Shown here: positions 21,883-32,660 of the stretch, piece by piece
Layout: each line of letters opens with the position of its first letter
Numbering within the stretch: position 1 is the stretch's first letter
Source: Tupaia tana
Lineage: Eukaryota > Chordata > Mammalia > Scandentia > Tupaiidae
DNA: 64,000 nucleotides
Direction of reading: 5' to 3'
Assembly: GCA_026018925.1 (NCBI GenBank)
Contig: JAKSZU010000025.1
Coordinates: forward strand, 24,314,891-24,378,890
Program-made: the position numbers and the translations under genes
Notes under the pieces: generated by a model
The model's database searches: none
Told to the model about the DNA's origin: nothing
The model's input: the letters and a program-made list of their open reading frames with translations, nothing else

Positions 21883-22118
21883 TTTTTAAAATTTAATTTT
21901 ACCAGAGGACATGTGTACTCACTGGGAAGACAGAGAAAATGGGAGAAAGAAAGCACCTCCCCAGGGGGGATGGCCACATCACAATCCCTTCTCCAATTCT
22001 CCTCTCACGATGTTGTCGTGGTGTGTTATTCAAGCCATTGGGTCTAGGACTTGAACTGGCCAGTGAGTGGGTCATGCAGGGCCTAATCACTTTAACCACC
22101 ACACCCCTGGGTGGCCCA
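21883..22118 (-). mobile_element. SINE family B
   Basis: Antisense copy with CACATCACAATCCCTTCTCC and the end complement ACACCCCTGGGTGGCCC. The centre is shortened relative to other copies. Diverged; TSD uncertain. Confidence 0.75.
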
Positions 22119-22119
22119 G

Positions 22120-22440
22120 TATTTACTTATTCTTTATTCTTGTTTTGAACACACATTTCCTCACCAGTACCTTTTGTTAAGATATTAAGGGAAAATCAAA
22201 CCCGATTACTGGCCCAAGGTACACACAGTATTGGAAATAATTAAGAAAGCTTGGAATAATTTAAGCACAATACAGAACAGCATGAAGAGCGCCATCACTC
22301 ATGTTATGCTAAGCTAGAAGGGACTTCAAGAAAAGTGTGTGTCAATGTAGACTCCTTGTCTGGAAAAGTCTTTATGACATAGTATGGATTTGAACTAGGA
22401 TCTGGAAATGTATTAGACTGAAAGGTTCAGAGGAAATGCA
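22120..22440. other. Unassigned non-coding stretch
   Basis: No recognisable repeat or gene. Confidence 0.4.
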
Positions 22441-22444
22441 TTTC

Positions 22445-22687
22445 TTGATTGCCAACTGTGCTGGGCACTGAAGTTATTCATTGAATCTTTCCCAAGCATC
22501 AGCATTATTGTATCCACTTTAAATTTGAGGAAAACAAGGCACCTAGGAGAGGTAGAGAGCCGAGTAGTTTCGAGAATGTACTCTGGAGCTGAATTTCTAG
22601 GGTCGGCACTGGGCGTTACCATTTCATCAACCATGAGACCACTTCCAAACCCTGAACTATTTTTTTGCCTTGGTTTCCCTCTTTGTA
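22445..22687. mobile_element. Two MIR fragments, opposite strands
   Basis: At 22445-22560 the text reads as antisense MIR (GCTGGGCACTGAAGTTATTC). At 22570-22687 it reads as sense MIR (GCCTTGGTTTCCCTCTTTGTA). The second is broken at its CTGTA|AAATGG position by the mariner-type element at 22688. Confidence 0.55.
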
Positions 22688-22893
22688 TTGGGTCATCAGC
22701 AAAGTCATTAACACATTTTTCATAGAAAACATACATCTTGACTTTTCTAAGGACCCCACAAAATGGAGATGATAATATGAGCGACCTTCAGTTTATTGAA
22801 AAAGTGGAAATAAAGTATGAACCTCCTTTGGTATGAAAACTTTTGAATCCTTGCATAGTTTTTTATACTAGGCATTTTCTGAGATTGGAAGGC
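22688..22893. mobile_element. Composite: mariner-type palindrome plus second DNA element
   Basis: A 71-bp mariner-type palindrome (22688-22758; TTGGGTCATCAGCAAAGTCA on the left) preceded by TA is followed by AAAATGGAGATGATAATATG and then a 115-bp element ending GGCATTTTCTGAGATTGG. The same arrangement recurs at 26638-26829 with about 75-80% identity by eye. Confidence 0.6.
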
Positions 22894-23111
22894 CGCCGGA
22901 AGTCTACCCTCATTCTTGGCTCATTGCAAACTGCCCAGTCAAGGAAGGCAGTGCTGCGGATCTGCTCCAGCGTGGGGCCGAGTGCAGAGTGGGGGACCAT
23001 GGTGGTGCTGTCAGGTCCCGGGAGAGTCCGTGATGCGCTGGGGGTTTCACGATGATGACTGGGACAAGAGGTTTGGTGTGTAGGAGAGGGCTCATTTAAG
23101 AAGTCTGACCA

Positions 23112-23300
23112 TGGAGCTGGCAGGTGGTGTGGTGGTTAAGGTGCTAGACTACCTCCCACATGGTTAGCCACAGTTCCAGTCCCAGACCTGGCAACTTGCT
23201 TGCTCACTTTCCCTTTCTCGCTCTCTCTGTCCCTCACTGGTCAAATTAAAAATAACAATAATAACAAATAAAATTAAATTTTTATAAAAAAAGAAAAAAA
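23112..23300 (+). mobile_element. SINE family B, short form
   Basis: Head GGAGCTGGCAGGTGGTGTGG, box B-like AGTTCCAGTCC, then GGCAACTTGCTTGCTCACTT, the same internal junction as at 10.6 kb. The tail is a mix of AATAACAAATAAA and AAAAGAAAAAA. Confidence 0.8.
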
Positions 23301-23400
23301 AAGAAGAAATCTGGCCAGACTATGACCAAGTCAACATCACTCATTCCTCTCCCCTTAACTCCTGTTCAGGACAGGTTTGTGTTTCCTGTTCTGATACCGC

Positions 23401-23880
23401 ACACCTCCCACAGTAGATGTACACACACATGCATGCACATACTGGCACACGCACACAGATCCACCTCCCACAGTAGATGTACACACACACATGCACACAC
23501 ACACAGATCCGCCTCCCACAGTAGATGTACACACACACATGCACACACACAGACCCACCTCCCACAGTAGATGTACACACACGCATGCACACACACAGAT
23601 CCACCTCCCACAGTAGATGTACACACACACATGCACACACACAGATCCACCTCCCACAGTAGATGTACACACACATGCATGCACATACTGGCACACGCAC
23701 ACAGATCCACCTCCCACAGTAGATGTACACACACATGCATGCACATACTGGCACACGCACACAGATCCACCTCCCACAGTAGATGTACACACACACATGC
23801 ACACACACAGATCCGCCTCCCACAGTAGGTGCACACACACACGTGCACACACACACATACATGCACATGCGGACAGACCC
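23401..23880 (+). repeat. CA-rich minisatellite, 46-bp and 60-bp units
   Basis: The motif CCTCCCACAGTAGATGTACA recurs at 23404, 23464, 23512, 23558, 23604, 23650, 23710, 23770 and 23816, giving spacings of 60, 48, 46, 46, 46, 60, 60 and 46. The 60-bp unit contains an extra piece with ACATACTGGCACACGC. Long open frames occur on both strands because the array lacks stop codons; they are not genes. Confidence 0.95.
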
Positions 23881-23989
23881 CAGATGTGTTGGGGGTGACG
23901 CCGTGCAGACTTCCCCACCATGGTCTTACTCCTCATCCCCACACTGTATTCGAGTCATACAGCATTAATCTGCATTTCCTGAAGCTCTT

Positions 23990-24090
23990 GGGGTGTGAGC
24001 CCTGGGAGGGCTGGGACTGTTCCCGTCCTCTCCCCACCATACTCCTGCCACCTGGAGCAGTATCTAGTGTGTAGTAGGTGCTAGGAACCG
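23990..24090 (+). mobile_element. L2 fragment, weak
   Basis: GGGCTGGGACTGTTCCCG followed by GTGTGTAGTAGGTGCTAGG has the order of the L2 3' end. Diverged. Confidence 0.45.
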
Positions 24091-25085
24091 AGGAGTCAGT
24101 GCGGGTTCTGTTACTCCTCTGTGCTTTGCATATGCAGTGCCTCTGATGGGACCGCTCTCCCACTCTGGTTGGCCTGGCAGTTCTGTCCGTCACCTCCTCC
24201 AGAGGCGTGCCCTGCTTCTCTCTTCCCTGTTTCCTAAAACCTGATTCCGGTGTTCTCGAACCCTCAGTTATTCCTTCTTTAGCCTTGAACACATTGTATT
24301 TTAACTCCTGCATTAGTACTGTGCCTACCTCATTAACCCAGGGCTTCCTGCAGGGTGAGACAGAGGGTTCTTACTCGGTACCAGTGGCTCGGTACTTGTG
24401 CACTCAGCCTCCCAGGAGGGCCCAGGACCTGTCCGTGAACATGAGTGAGTGTGCATGCCAAGTGCATGCATGCATGTATCTCTTCTTTCAGGGGCTTTCT
24501 GTCCTGGCCTCGCTGGGAGTGAGACACCCAGGTAGTAACAGGTGACTCAGGGCAGTGGCAGGTGTCCTCGCCCCTCCCTTCCTGGCAGCCAGTTCTCTGG
24601 CAGTTGGAAGTCAGAGAAGTCAGCAGCTGACAGCAGAAGTGGAGTGCCTGAGACTGGGAGTCTGCAGTCAGCCCCGGGGCTTTTTCACAGTGCTCTGCAG
24701 AGCAGAGTTACTAACAAACCATCCTGGACTGCCTTGATCAGTTTAATTGGAGGACAGACGGCCTTAAACATTTAGAAAAGCTGACAGAAGGATCTAAGTC
24801 CCAAGGCTTCCCCTCTAGCCAAACCTGTGCCTCTGAAGCTCACTGTCCTGGCCACGTGTAACGTTTGCATTTTGACCTTTAGCGGATTCCAGATCGTAGT
24901 GTTCCAGCTCCGTTTTGAGCATGATCTTAATTTCGTCCTTTTGAGCACACATAGAATGATCCTAACCCCTCCGTTAATTCCGATGTCTTGCTACTGGAAA
25001 TATATTTGAGAGCAGGATCCCTTTGGGGACGGTTTGATGCCTGTGCATGCCAGGCATGTCGTTTATCTGTTTTTTTTTCTTTTTT
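24091..25085. other. Unassigned non-coding stretch
   Basis: No repeat or gene is recognised. A T-rich run follows at 25070-25100. Confidence 0.4.
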
Positions 25086-25089
25086 CTTT

Positions 25090-25620
25090 TTTTTTTTTTA
25101 TAATGCATATTTAAAACTAACTATGTCTGTTTACTCTCTGACTATGTAGGACTCACTCTGGAATTTGCTATTAATGGAGATGCTTCTTTGCATTAAATGC
25201 ATTTTGTTTTTCTTGGCGAATTAAAATCCTTGAAAAATTGAATTTTTGTATTAATAATATGTATTATAGAAGCTGATAAATGTGAGATTAATGACCAAAA
25301 AGAGACATTTCGGATGGATAATTTAGATTTTTATCATTTATTAATCATGGAAAGTAAACCTGCTGTATAAGTAATTTTAGTTTTATCAAGAAGATAAATC
25401 GTTCTGGCTAATGAACGTATAGATAGTCTATGCCGAAGGCATTTGGAGTAATCTGTTAATCATTTAACTGTGTCAGGGCATATGCTATGTCTTCATAAAG
25501 CAATTAAGACACATAACTTTCTCCACCAAATGTGTGTTGGCCTTCACCGCCTAAAGCAGATTAAAGTGGCATTTGTCTTAGACTAGGTTTCAGTGGCACA
25601 GTATCTGAAGGGAAAACTCA
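25090..25620. promoter_or_regulatory. Candidate conserved non-coding element
   Basis: About 500 bp of repeat-free, very AT-rich sequence with many TAAT and octamer-like motifs (ATGCATATTTAAAACTAA, GCATTAAATGCATTTTG, ATTTATTAATCATGG). No decay into simple repeats is seen. The texture is that of a deeply conserved developmental enhancer; the call is inferred. Confidence 0.35.
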
Positions 25621-26637
25621 TGGACGGGTAGAGATGTCACAGCAAGGAAAGACTACTTCTATCTCTCGTACTCGGGGCGAGGTGGCAAGTCACCCCGGAG
25701 TGGAGTCGCGATAACGAGTGACGACTTCCTGGTTCCCAAGTACCTCTCATGGCAATGGGTTCTGGGCAGAAAACCCCAGGGGCCCTTTTCCCCCAGCAGT
25801 GCCTGGGCGGTTGCACCTGTAGCTCCCACTAGCACTAACAGGTGCTCTCTGTATGCAAAATGTCCGGTCGCTGATGCAGGGACAGTCTCCTGGGTAATGT
25901 CCTTGCTTAGCCATCCGGGCTCCGAGACGGACAGAGGGCTGCCTAAGTGTGGCTTGGATAGCGTCATGGTGCCATTATGCTAACCGAGATTTGTGTCAGC
26001 CCTTTCTCGGGGGAGGGGGTCATAATTCTACTTTCCAAACTCTCTTTCGGCTGAAACAAATTTTTAAATATTAATATTACTTTGTTGTTTGTTTGCAAGC
26101 CAACAATAACTGTATCCACGAGAAATAAACGACCGTTTTACTCACCTGGCCAACAGCAGGCGGAAGGCGACATGCCCTCCTGCTGGGTCCGCAGGCTTCC
26201 TGTACCCGATCTGCCCCAAGCTCAGGGCTCGTTCGGACGGTGACTCTGTCGGTCGCGTCTCCCAGGACCCTGTGAGGGAGGTGCGCAGTGGAAAACTTCA
26301 GGCCCCTGAGGAAACGCAAGCACAGGGACGTGAAGGAGCAGCTTGAGATGTAGTGGGAACTGGGGCTGAGGCCCAGCTGCCTCAGGAAAGGCAGAGCACA
26401 CTGCACTTTGTGGTTCTCCGGGTGAGTGGGTCGAAGGACTCAGCGAATGAATGGACAGACCGACCGACGCCGGCTCTTGTCCATTCTCTAACCAGCACCG
26501 TAACATCCCCAAGCCTCTGTTTGCTCCTTTGTAACCTGGGGAAAGCGATTTGCCCAGGCCTCCCAGACTGAGGAGTCAAGGTGCAGAAGCCCACACCTCA
26601 CTCAGCCCAGAGCCTGCAATCAGCACGGTTCCTCACA
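25621..26637. other. GC-richer non-coding stretch
   Basis: GC and CpG rise here, but CpG density stays below what I would call an island. A weak sense MIR-like phrase (AAGCCTCTGTTTGCTCCTTT) lies at about 26510-26530. Confidence 0.4.
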
Positions 26638-26829
26638 CGTTTTTGCATAGAAAAAAATACATCATGACTTTCCTGACAACCCAATAAAATAGAGACTATC
26701 ATGTGAGCGAAGTTCAGTGTGTTGAAGAAATGGAATTAAAGTCTGAGTCTACCTTGGTATAAACACTTTTGAAACCCTTGCAGAGTTTTTTCCTACTATG
26801 CATTTTCTGTGAACTCTTTGAAGGTCTCC
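26638..26829. mobile_element. Composite: half mariner-type palindrome plus second DNA element
   Basis: Starts in the centre of the mariner-type palindrome (ACGTTTTTGCATAGAAA), ends its right arm with GACTTTCCTGACAACCCAA (26666-26684), then TA, then AAAATAGAGACTATCATGTG and a second element ending GAACTCTTTGAAGGTCTCC. It parallels 22688-22893 in order and content. Confidence 0.6.
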
Positions 26830-27440
26830 CTTAGTTAAGGGCAGTTTGTCCTTCTGCTACGGCTTCAGAGCGGGGACTGTTCCCGGCCAGCACTCCATCG
26901 GCTTCCCTGCAGCCCTGGGAAGGACCCTTTCCTCAGCTGTGCCAAGGACAAGGCTCCAGAGGACGAGCTGGTGGCATGAGGGCTGAGGGCTCTCTGCCCC
27001 CGAGGGAGGCTGGCACGGGAAGCAGGGTGCTGAGAAGCAGGTCAGCGTGGTGAGCGCCAGGGTGAAGGACAGGGTGCGGTTCTCGGCCGATGCGCATGTG
27101 GATACCCGTGCTCCAGAACCGCTCTGGCCCACCTAGGGCCGGCAGAGCAGGTGCAGGTAGGCAGGTCCCAACCGGGGAACCCAGAAGGACTGTGCTACCC
27201 AGGTTGGGATCGATCCTTTTTGCAAAGCTGCCCATCCCTGAGAGGAGGAGGGCGGTAGGTGGATGAAGGCCAGCAGTGTCGCTCTAAATGACGTCTTCCT
27301 CATGGAAACAAAGGCAGGGATCAATGTTCCCCCTAAAGGTGTTGCCAGGTGTCCCTGACCTCCTTCTTCAAAGGGCTTGATGGACAACGTCTTTAATAAT
27401 GTGCTAGGAAAAAGTCCCCAGTACCTTCTTTCTTTTATAT
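26830..27440. other. GC-rich non-coding stretch
   Basis: No repeat or convincing exon. Several short open frames on the minus strand are the product of GC-rich composition. Confidence 0.4.
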
Positions 27441-27444
27441 TTAT

Positions 27445-27655
27445 GTATTTTTAAAGTTTATTTCTTCTTTGAGAGAGTGAGAAGGCGTCTCCATCAGGGT
27501 TTCATGCAGTCATCTATCCTCAGCCCCAGCCAGTCCAGACCACAGCACACGCAGCCTGGCGTGTACGAGAAGTCCCGGGATGCAAACCCGGGGCCTTTTT
27601 CATGTGGGTCCAGAAGCATCACAGCTAGGCCCCTGCCCGATGGCCCCCTCCCTCC
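27445..27655 (-). mobile_element. SINE family C
   Basis: Antisense copy: AAAGTTTATTTCTTCTTTGAG, CCTCAGCCCCAGCCAGTCC, AAGTCCCGGGATGCAAACCC, and head complement GCCCGATGGCCCCC. Good preservation of the family order. Confidence 0.75.
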
Positions 27656-27659
27656 ACAA

Positions 27660-29350
27660 TGCCTTTTTGTTCTACATTGATGGTCTTTATTTTTCCTTAT
27701 TTTCAAAACCTAACACCATCTACTAGCCCACTTGGTTGGCGAGGCTGTGAGGGGCAGTTATCGGAAACGAGAGGCAGAGGGCATCCCACGATGGGCGTTT
27801 ACCAAGATGGCCGTGTCAGCCTGAGGCCCGGAAGGTCAGTGCTTTGTGTCGGTGAGACAGGGACACGAGGAAGCGGAGGGTAGTTACGGAAGGACGCAGG
27901 GCGGCAGGAGGGTGGCCAGAGGCGTCGTGGGATGGATCTGAGCATCCTGAGTGGGCCTGTAGCTCACTTTCTGGCAGGGACTGGCTACCGGGCTCCTTCT
28001 CCAACTCGAGCCGCTGCCCCTGCCCCTGCCAGCTCTCACCAGATCTGACTCATGCCCTGGTTTCCAATCCTTTGGAAAGGCCTGAGCCTGCCGCCCACAT
28101 CGGGGCGTGAAGGAAGGTGTCCCCTCACTCCCTTCTACCCGGCTTCTCCCCCTCGGCCTGCGGTGTCATCCCCAGAAATGGTCACAGTGCAGTGAACGGG
28201 ATGGGACGGGCCCACGGTTCCCAGGTCCTGCATGTAACAGGCTCTGGGGTCCTCCTGCTTCAACCACGTCTCCAAAGATGTCCTGGCCACGCGAGGAGTG
28301 ACCAGCCACGGACTTACGGAGCCAGGGCACCGCATGTCACCTCGCCCGCCCCTCCCTTGTCACCACTGAATCACCTCCCCAGTGTTGGCTCCATTTCTAA
28401 GTTTCTATCCCCAAAATCAAATCGGCTTCTTTTCTGGTCACAGAGGCTTGGGCACAGCAGTCTGCGCTGTGTTCTGGTGCCTGGGGGCCTGGAAAGGCTC
28501 TCTGGGAAGGGAAGGGAAGGAGGGAGGGGGTTGCTGCTTGGGCGGTTGGGAGGTGGGCGTCTGGCCAGCTCCGGAAGGCTGGCCCGCTCCAGAGTCTCGA
28601 ACACAGATCCCTGCCGGGCAGCATGTGGACGGGCAGGCTGCCAGGCGGGCCCCCTGACGTTTGTAGCGCACAGATCCATGTCAGCCTTATGAAGTCCCAT
28701 ATTAATATGGTGCTAAATAGGGATCCCAACTCCTGGGAGAGGGGGCTGGGCACGCATTGAACGAGGTCACCAGGAAACGCGGAAGCCTCAGGATGGAGCG
28801 GCTGCTCGCAGGAGACGCCGGGCTGCGCTAGCAGTAGGGACGCGCGGCATCTGCCTGCGTTGTTCTCGGTTCCAGCCCAGTGCCCTCTCCCCTTTCTCAT
28901 CGAATCTGATGCTTTATGGAGGCTGCAACATCGTAAAAATAACACTCTGCTGCATCCTTCACCCGGGGATCTCCAAGCCCTCTACGGACGCCAATATTTA
29001 TCGCTAGATTCTGGGAATGTCGGCCGAGAAATATTATCCCAATTTTACAGATGAGGAACTTGAGATTGGGTGGTTAAGGGACTTGGCAGAAGTCACTCCC
29101 TACCTCCTGAGTGGTGGGGCCATGCCCTAGGACAGCCCCAGGAAAGGGTGCCCAGCCCTTGGCAGGGTGGGAGAGTGCCCTGTGTTTGAGAGGAAGAGAA
29201 CAGTGTCCCCTGGGAAAGCTGGAGGAAGGTGGGACATGGACTCCCCTCTGTCCTCCACCTTTACTCCCTTCTTGTCGGGCTCAAAGGAGTTGACTCGTAT
29301 GGCCCTTTCGATTTTCTCTTCTCTGCCAACCTGGCCATCGAAGCTACCAG
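27660..29350. other. GC-rich non-coding stretch with one MIR
   Basis: An antisense MIR (TTTTACAGATGAGGAACTTG) lies at about 28980-29110. A 191-codon open frame at 28117-28692 overlaps others on the minus strand and has no recognised domain, so it is not called a gene. A 14-bp A/T palindrome lies at 28697. Confidence 0.45.
28697..28710. promoter_or_regulatory. Palindrome CCATATTAATATGG
   Basis: A perfect 14-bp palindrome, followed 2 bp later by CTAAATAGG. It resembles CArG/MADS-box sites but has ten A/T bases instead of six between CC and GG, so SRF binding is doubtful. A MEF2-type or homeodomain dimer site is an alternative. Confidence 0.3.
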
Positions 29351-29365
29351 CTCAGAATCCATGGC

Positions 29366-29638
29366 TGGATGGGACCAGCAGTTAGCGTAATGGCTATGTC
29401 GCTGGACTCCCATGTAGTCGATTGCGGTTCACGTCCCGGACCCAGTGGCTTAAACTCACGCCGGGCGCGTGTGCGTGCGTGCCCAAGATCCCGAGAGGAG
29501 AATGGAGGAGAAGGGATTGTGGCGTGGCCATACCCCGTAGGGGATGATTTCTCGCTTTCTGTCTCTCTGACTCTCTGTCTTTCTTGTGAACGCACACGCC
29601 CTATAGTAAAAAGCTCTAAAATTAATAACTAAATAAAA
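29366..29638 (+). mobile_element. SINE family A, young copy with 12-bp TSD
   Basis: Full-length copy; AGAATCCATGGC is repeated at 29354-29365 and 29639-29650. CpGs are preserved (GCCGGGCGCGTGTGCGTGCG), which together with the perfect TSD suggests recent insertion. The box A-like TAGCGTAATGG is intact; box B-like reads GGTTCACGTCC. Confidence 0.92.
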
Positions 29639-29650
29639 AGAATCCATGGC

Positions 29651-31675
29651 CACAGTGTGGCAGGCCACTTCCATCGCCGAGCTTTCCGGAAGTGTGGCCG
29701 GGGCTGCCGGCCAAGACGCTGGGACCTTTCACACACAGAGGACACACGGACGGCCTGGGTAGACGGGGGAGCAGAAGAGAGCACCCAGATGGAGGGAGCC
29801 TCGAGGATTTCAGAGGATGAACCACGGTTGTAGGTCCCGTCTTCTTTACCTCGAAATTATTCAGAAGATATACAAGGTAGTTCTACACGTTTCTATGTAA
29901 CTCTGAGACCTTCTAAGCACGGAAGAATAGATAGACCTACCTGAGTAAAAGGTATTTATGGGCCGGGTTTTCCTTTTGAAGGTACGCATCTGGTTACTCT
30001 GCGTTTTCCCGAGAAAGCGGTGCTGTGGTGTTAGTTCCCAGTCCCTGGTGTTCTGGCTGAGGAGGAGAACTGGCGAACTGGGGTGGCGCTTCCCCTGCCT
30101 GTCCCTCACTTGCTCACCCCTGTGAAGCTCTGCTGATGGGCCAGACTGTGGCACCGGGGCACAGAGCCCGTAGAATGGCCCTTCTGCCCTGCCAGGGAGC
30201 CCCCAGGCTAGCTGGCGGAGGCAGGTGTGCAGATTCATAAAGATGGAGCTGCCGCGGGGCTCAGGACACTGCGGTGGGCGCGGAGGGGGACGTTCGTGTT
30301 CAGGAAACTACTGCAGAGAGTATCCTCCTGAACTGGGCTGGAGGAGCTTGGCACGTTTTACTCATTAAGAATTGGAGGGGGACCACTTGGTTTCATTTTA
30401 GTGGCAAACAAAAGCTGCGCTCAGAGCAGTGACCTAGCTGAGGGTCGTCGTATCCCGCGGCATCTCAGGGGACCCCAAGCTCAGGGTCTCATGTCTAACC
30501 CTGCAGGTGGTACAACAGCGTCCTTCTCACCTGCAGCCCCTCTTGAGCACCGTTAGGGAAAAACATCGAAGGGGCTCTCCGAGGGTCCAGTCGTGTCATT
30601 TTCTCGTTTCGCAAGTTTTTATCAGTAATGCTAGAGTAATGGTCTAGGACTGAATTCGCGAAAAGCTTTATTTATCGGTAAGAGTGTCAGTAGATAATGG
30701 GGCACGCTCTGTAGCATGTTGGGTTGGGTTCCAGGTCCCGCGTCAAAGCCTTGACAAGACTTTCTTCCCATGAAGTGGCTAAAGATGATTACACAGATGT
30801 CAAAGGGACCCGAACCACATTCACTTAACCATTGAGACTGTCGCCCTCTCACATTCTGTGGAACCGGGTGCTGGTCTGCTGGCTGGGCCAGGGGACGGTG
30901 GCTGAGGACCCTTGTAGCCACACTGGGCGGAGCTAAGTGACCTCCTTTCTCCTGGATTCTATTTCGGCTTCAGGCCTGTCCTAGGGTGCACCTGGATGTG
31001 AGCATCAATTTAGAGCAGCAGATCAGAGGGAAAGGCCACCAGGGCCAGAACACCCACGAACGCAGCTTCAGAGGGACACGGTCAGCTGACTCAGCAGCTC
31101 CAGGTCCCTTCCTGTGTCACACAGCACCCTCCTCCCGGAGTACCAGGGCTCAGTTTATAATCTTCCTGCTAATCCTGACTCCTCTCACTTGAGGGAGAAG
31201 CAGGTGAGTGCCCCAGCGGTCATGTGGTACCGATGTGAAGGCAGAGAAGACCTTCCTCTTTCTTTGGTTGTTGGCGAGAGGACCGAGAAAGCAGCAAACA
31301 GGGTGGTGGTTGCTGTGAACCTTGCGCGGTTTCTGAGAGTCGCCCTTCGCTCTTTGCTTTCTGGCTGAACTTGCCTAATTCAGGGCGCACAGCAAATCCC
31401 ATCGCGTCGCCCGAGTGAGTGGAATCGGGTACCGAGGGCGAAGCTGGCTCCCAGCCAGGTGGCTGTTCTTCAGTACCATGAGTCCAACCCATATTCGACC
31501 ACTTATGGTGGGAACGGTGAAAACTGCGTCAGTTTGCAGAGAAAATGGATCAGCCCTACCTTAGCGCGGTGGTTCAGGGAATGCCTCTAGCTGAATCCCC
31601 GTGGGAGAGATGACAAACATACCCTCTAACTCTTAGGTCCACATTTTTCCCCCTCTGCAGTTTCCCTCTTTCTTT
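29651..31675. other. Unassigned GC-richer non-coding stretch
   Basis: No named repeat or exon recognised over 2 kb. CpGs are scattered and do not form a clear island. Confidence 0.4.
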
Positions 31676-31684
31676 TTTTCTATT

Positions 31685-31960
31685 TCTTTCCTATTTTTTA
31701 AGCTTATTTACTTATTTCTCTCATAAGTGAGAGTGACAGAAGAAGGGAGACACACACACACACACAACACCCCTAGCCAATAGAATCTTGATTCAGAGCT
31801 CCACCCTCAGCCTCAGCCAGCACGGATTCCAGGCACACATGTGCACGCGTGCCTGGCATACTCAGAGAGGCTCCGGGACAGGAACCAGGAATCCTCCCGT
31901 GGGGGTCAGCCTGGCAGATCATTGCGGTTTACTCTTACCATGTGACCCCCCCCTTCTTTC
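31685..31960 (-). mobile_element. SINE family C
   Basis: Antisense copy: AAGCTTATTTACTTATTTC, (CA)n near 31752, CCTCAGCCTCAGCCAGCACG, GCACACATGTGCACGCGTGC, then a head complement. A second family C copy in the same direction follows at once. Confidence 0.75.
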
Positions 31961-31964
31961 CTTC

Positions 31965-32220
31965 CTTTCTCTCTCTTTCTCTTAATCAGAGAGAGACACA
32001 AAAAGAGTGAGAGTGACAGAGAAAGAGTAAACAGGCACCTTCAACAGGGACCCAACCTCAACCCAACCCCAGCCCAGCACTCTTGGCCAGCCAGGATCAT
32101 AGGCATGTGTGCGCGCTCTGCACATGCAGGTTGACCTGGGAACGGGACCCTGGCCTTCCACAACTTCAGCATGGTAGTGTGTTGTGCTTCTGCTGTGCCA
32201 TGGCGACTGGGCCAGGACTC
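31965..32220 (-). mobile_element. SINE family C, adjacent same-strand copy
   Basis: Antisense copy: CAGAGAGAGACACAAAAAGAG, GGACCCAACCTCAACCC, GGTTGACCTGGGAACGGGAC, GTGCCATGGCGACTGGGCC. It sits directly beside the copy at 31685-31960. Confidence 0.75.
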
Positions 32221-32285
32221 CCTTTCTTTGTTTTAGAACAAATAAAGTTGCTTATACTATGAAGAAAACTGCAAGAATTCAAATA

Positions 32286-32478
32286 TGAGCTAGCTAGTAG
32301 AATGGTGGTTAAGGAGGCTAGATCCCACACTGCTGACTCTGTGGTTCAAGTCCTGGACCTGGCAACTTGAAAAATGTCCAGGTGCATGTGCAAGAGGACT
32401 GGAAGAGAAGGGATCGAAGCAGGGCTATCCCCAGGGGGTGCTTTCTCATTCTCTCTCTCATCTGTTACAAAAATTCGT
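32286..32478 (+). mobile_element. SINE family B, shortened body
   Basis: Head with GGTGGTTAAGGAGGCTAG, box B-like GGTTCAAGTCC, GGCAACTTGAAAAATG, then GGAAGAGAAGGGATCGAAG and the CT-rich end. A piece between the two body phrases is missing relative to full copies. Confidence 0.7.
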
Positions 32479-32479
32479 G

Positions 32480-32660
32480 AACATTTAGCAAAGTGTTTGG
32501 TATGTGATAGGCACCTTCATATTCTCCACTATAAAATGAGATTCAATATTCTATAACCCTCTCAGGGTTTTTGCTAGTATTAACTATGTTAATTCATGTA
32601 AAACAATTGTAAAGGAGTGCCCAGCATATAGTGAACACTCTTTAAATGTTATTTTTACAG
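32480..32660 (+). mobile_element. MIR
   Basis: Sense MIR 3' half: ATTCTCCACTATAAAATGAG, TCTCAGGGTTTTTGCTAG, and a tail like GCCCAGCATATAGTGAACAC. Confidence 0.65.

Noticed and set aside
23341-23942. Open frames of 166-195 codons on the minus strand and several on the plus strand
   Set aside because: They are all inside the CA-rich minisatellite, overlap in several frames of both strands, and consist of low-complexity Cys/Val or Thr/His text.
28117-28692. 191-codon open frame on the plus strand
   Set aside because: Several overlapping frames on both strands in the same GC-rich segment show it is a composition effect. No domain recognised.
28740-28870. Possible CpG island
   Set aside because: CpGs are locally frequent but the stretch is short and the GC level does not hold over 200-500 bp.
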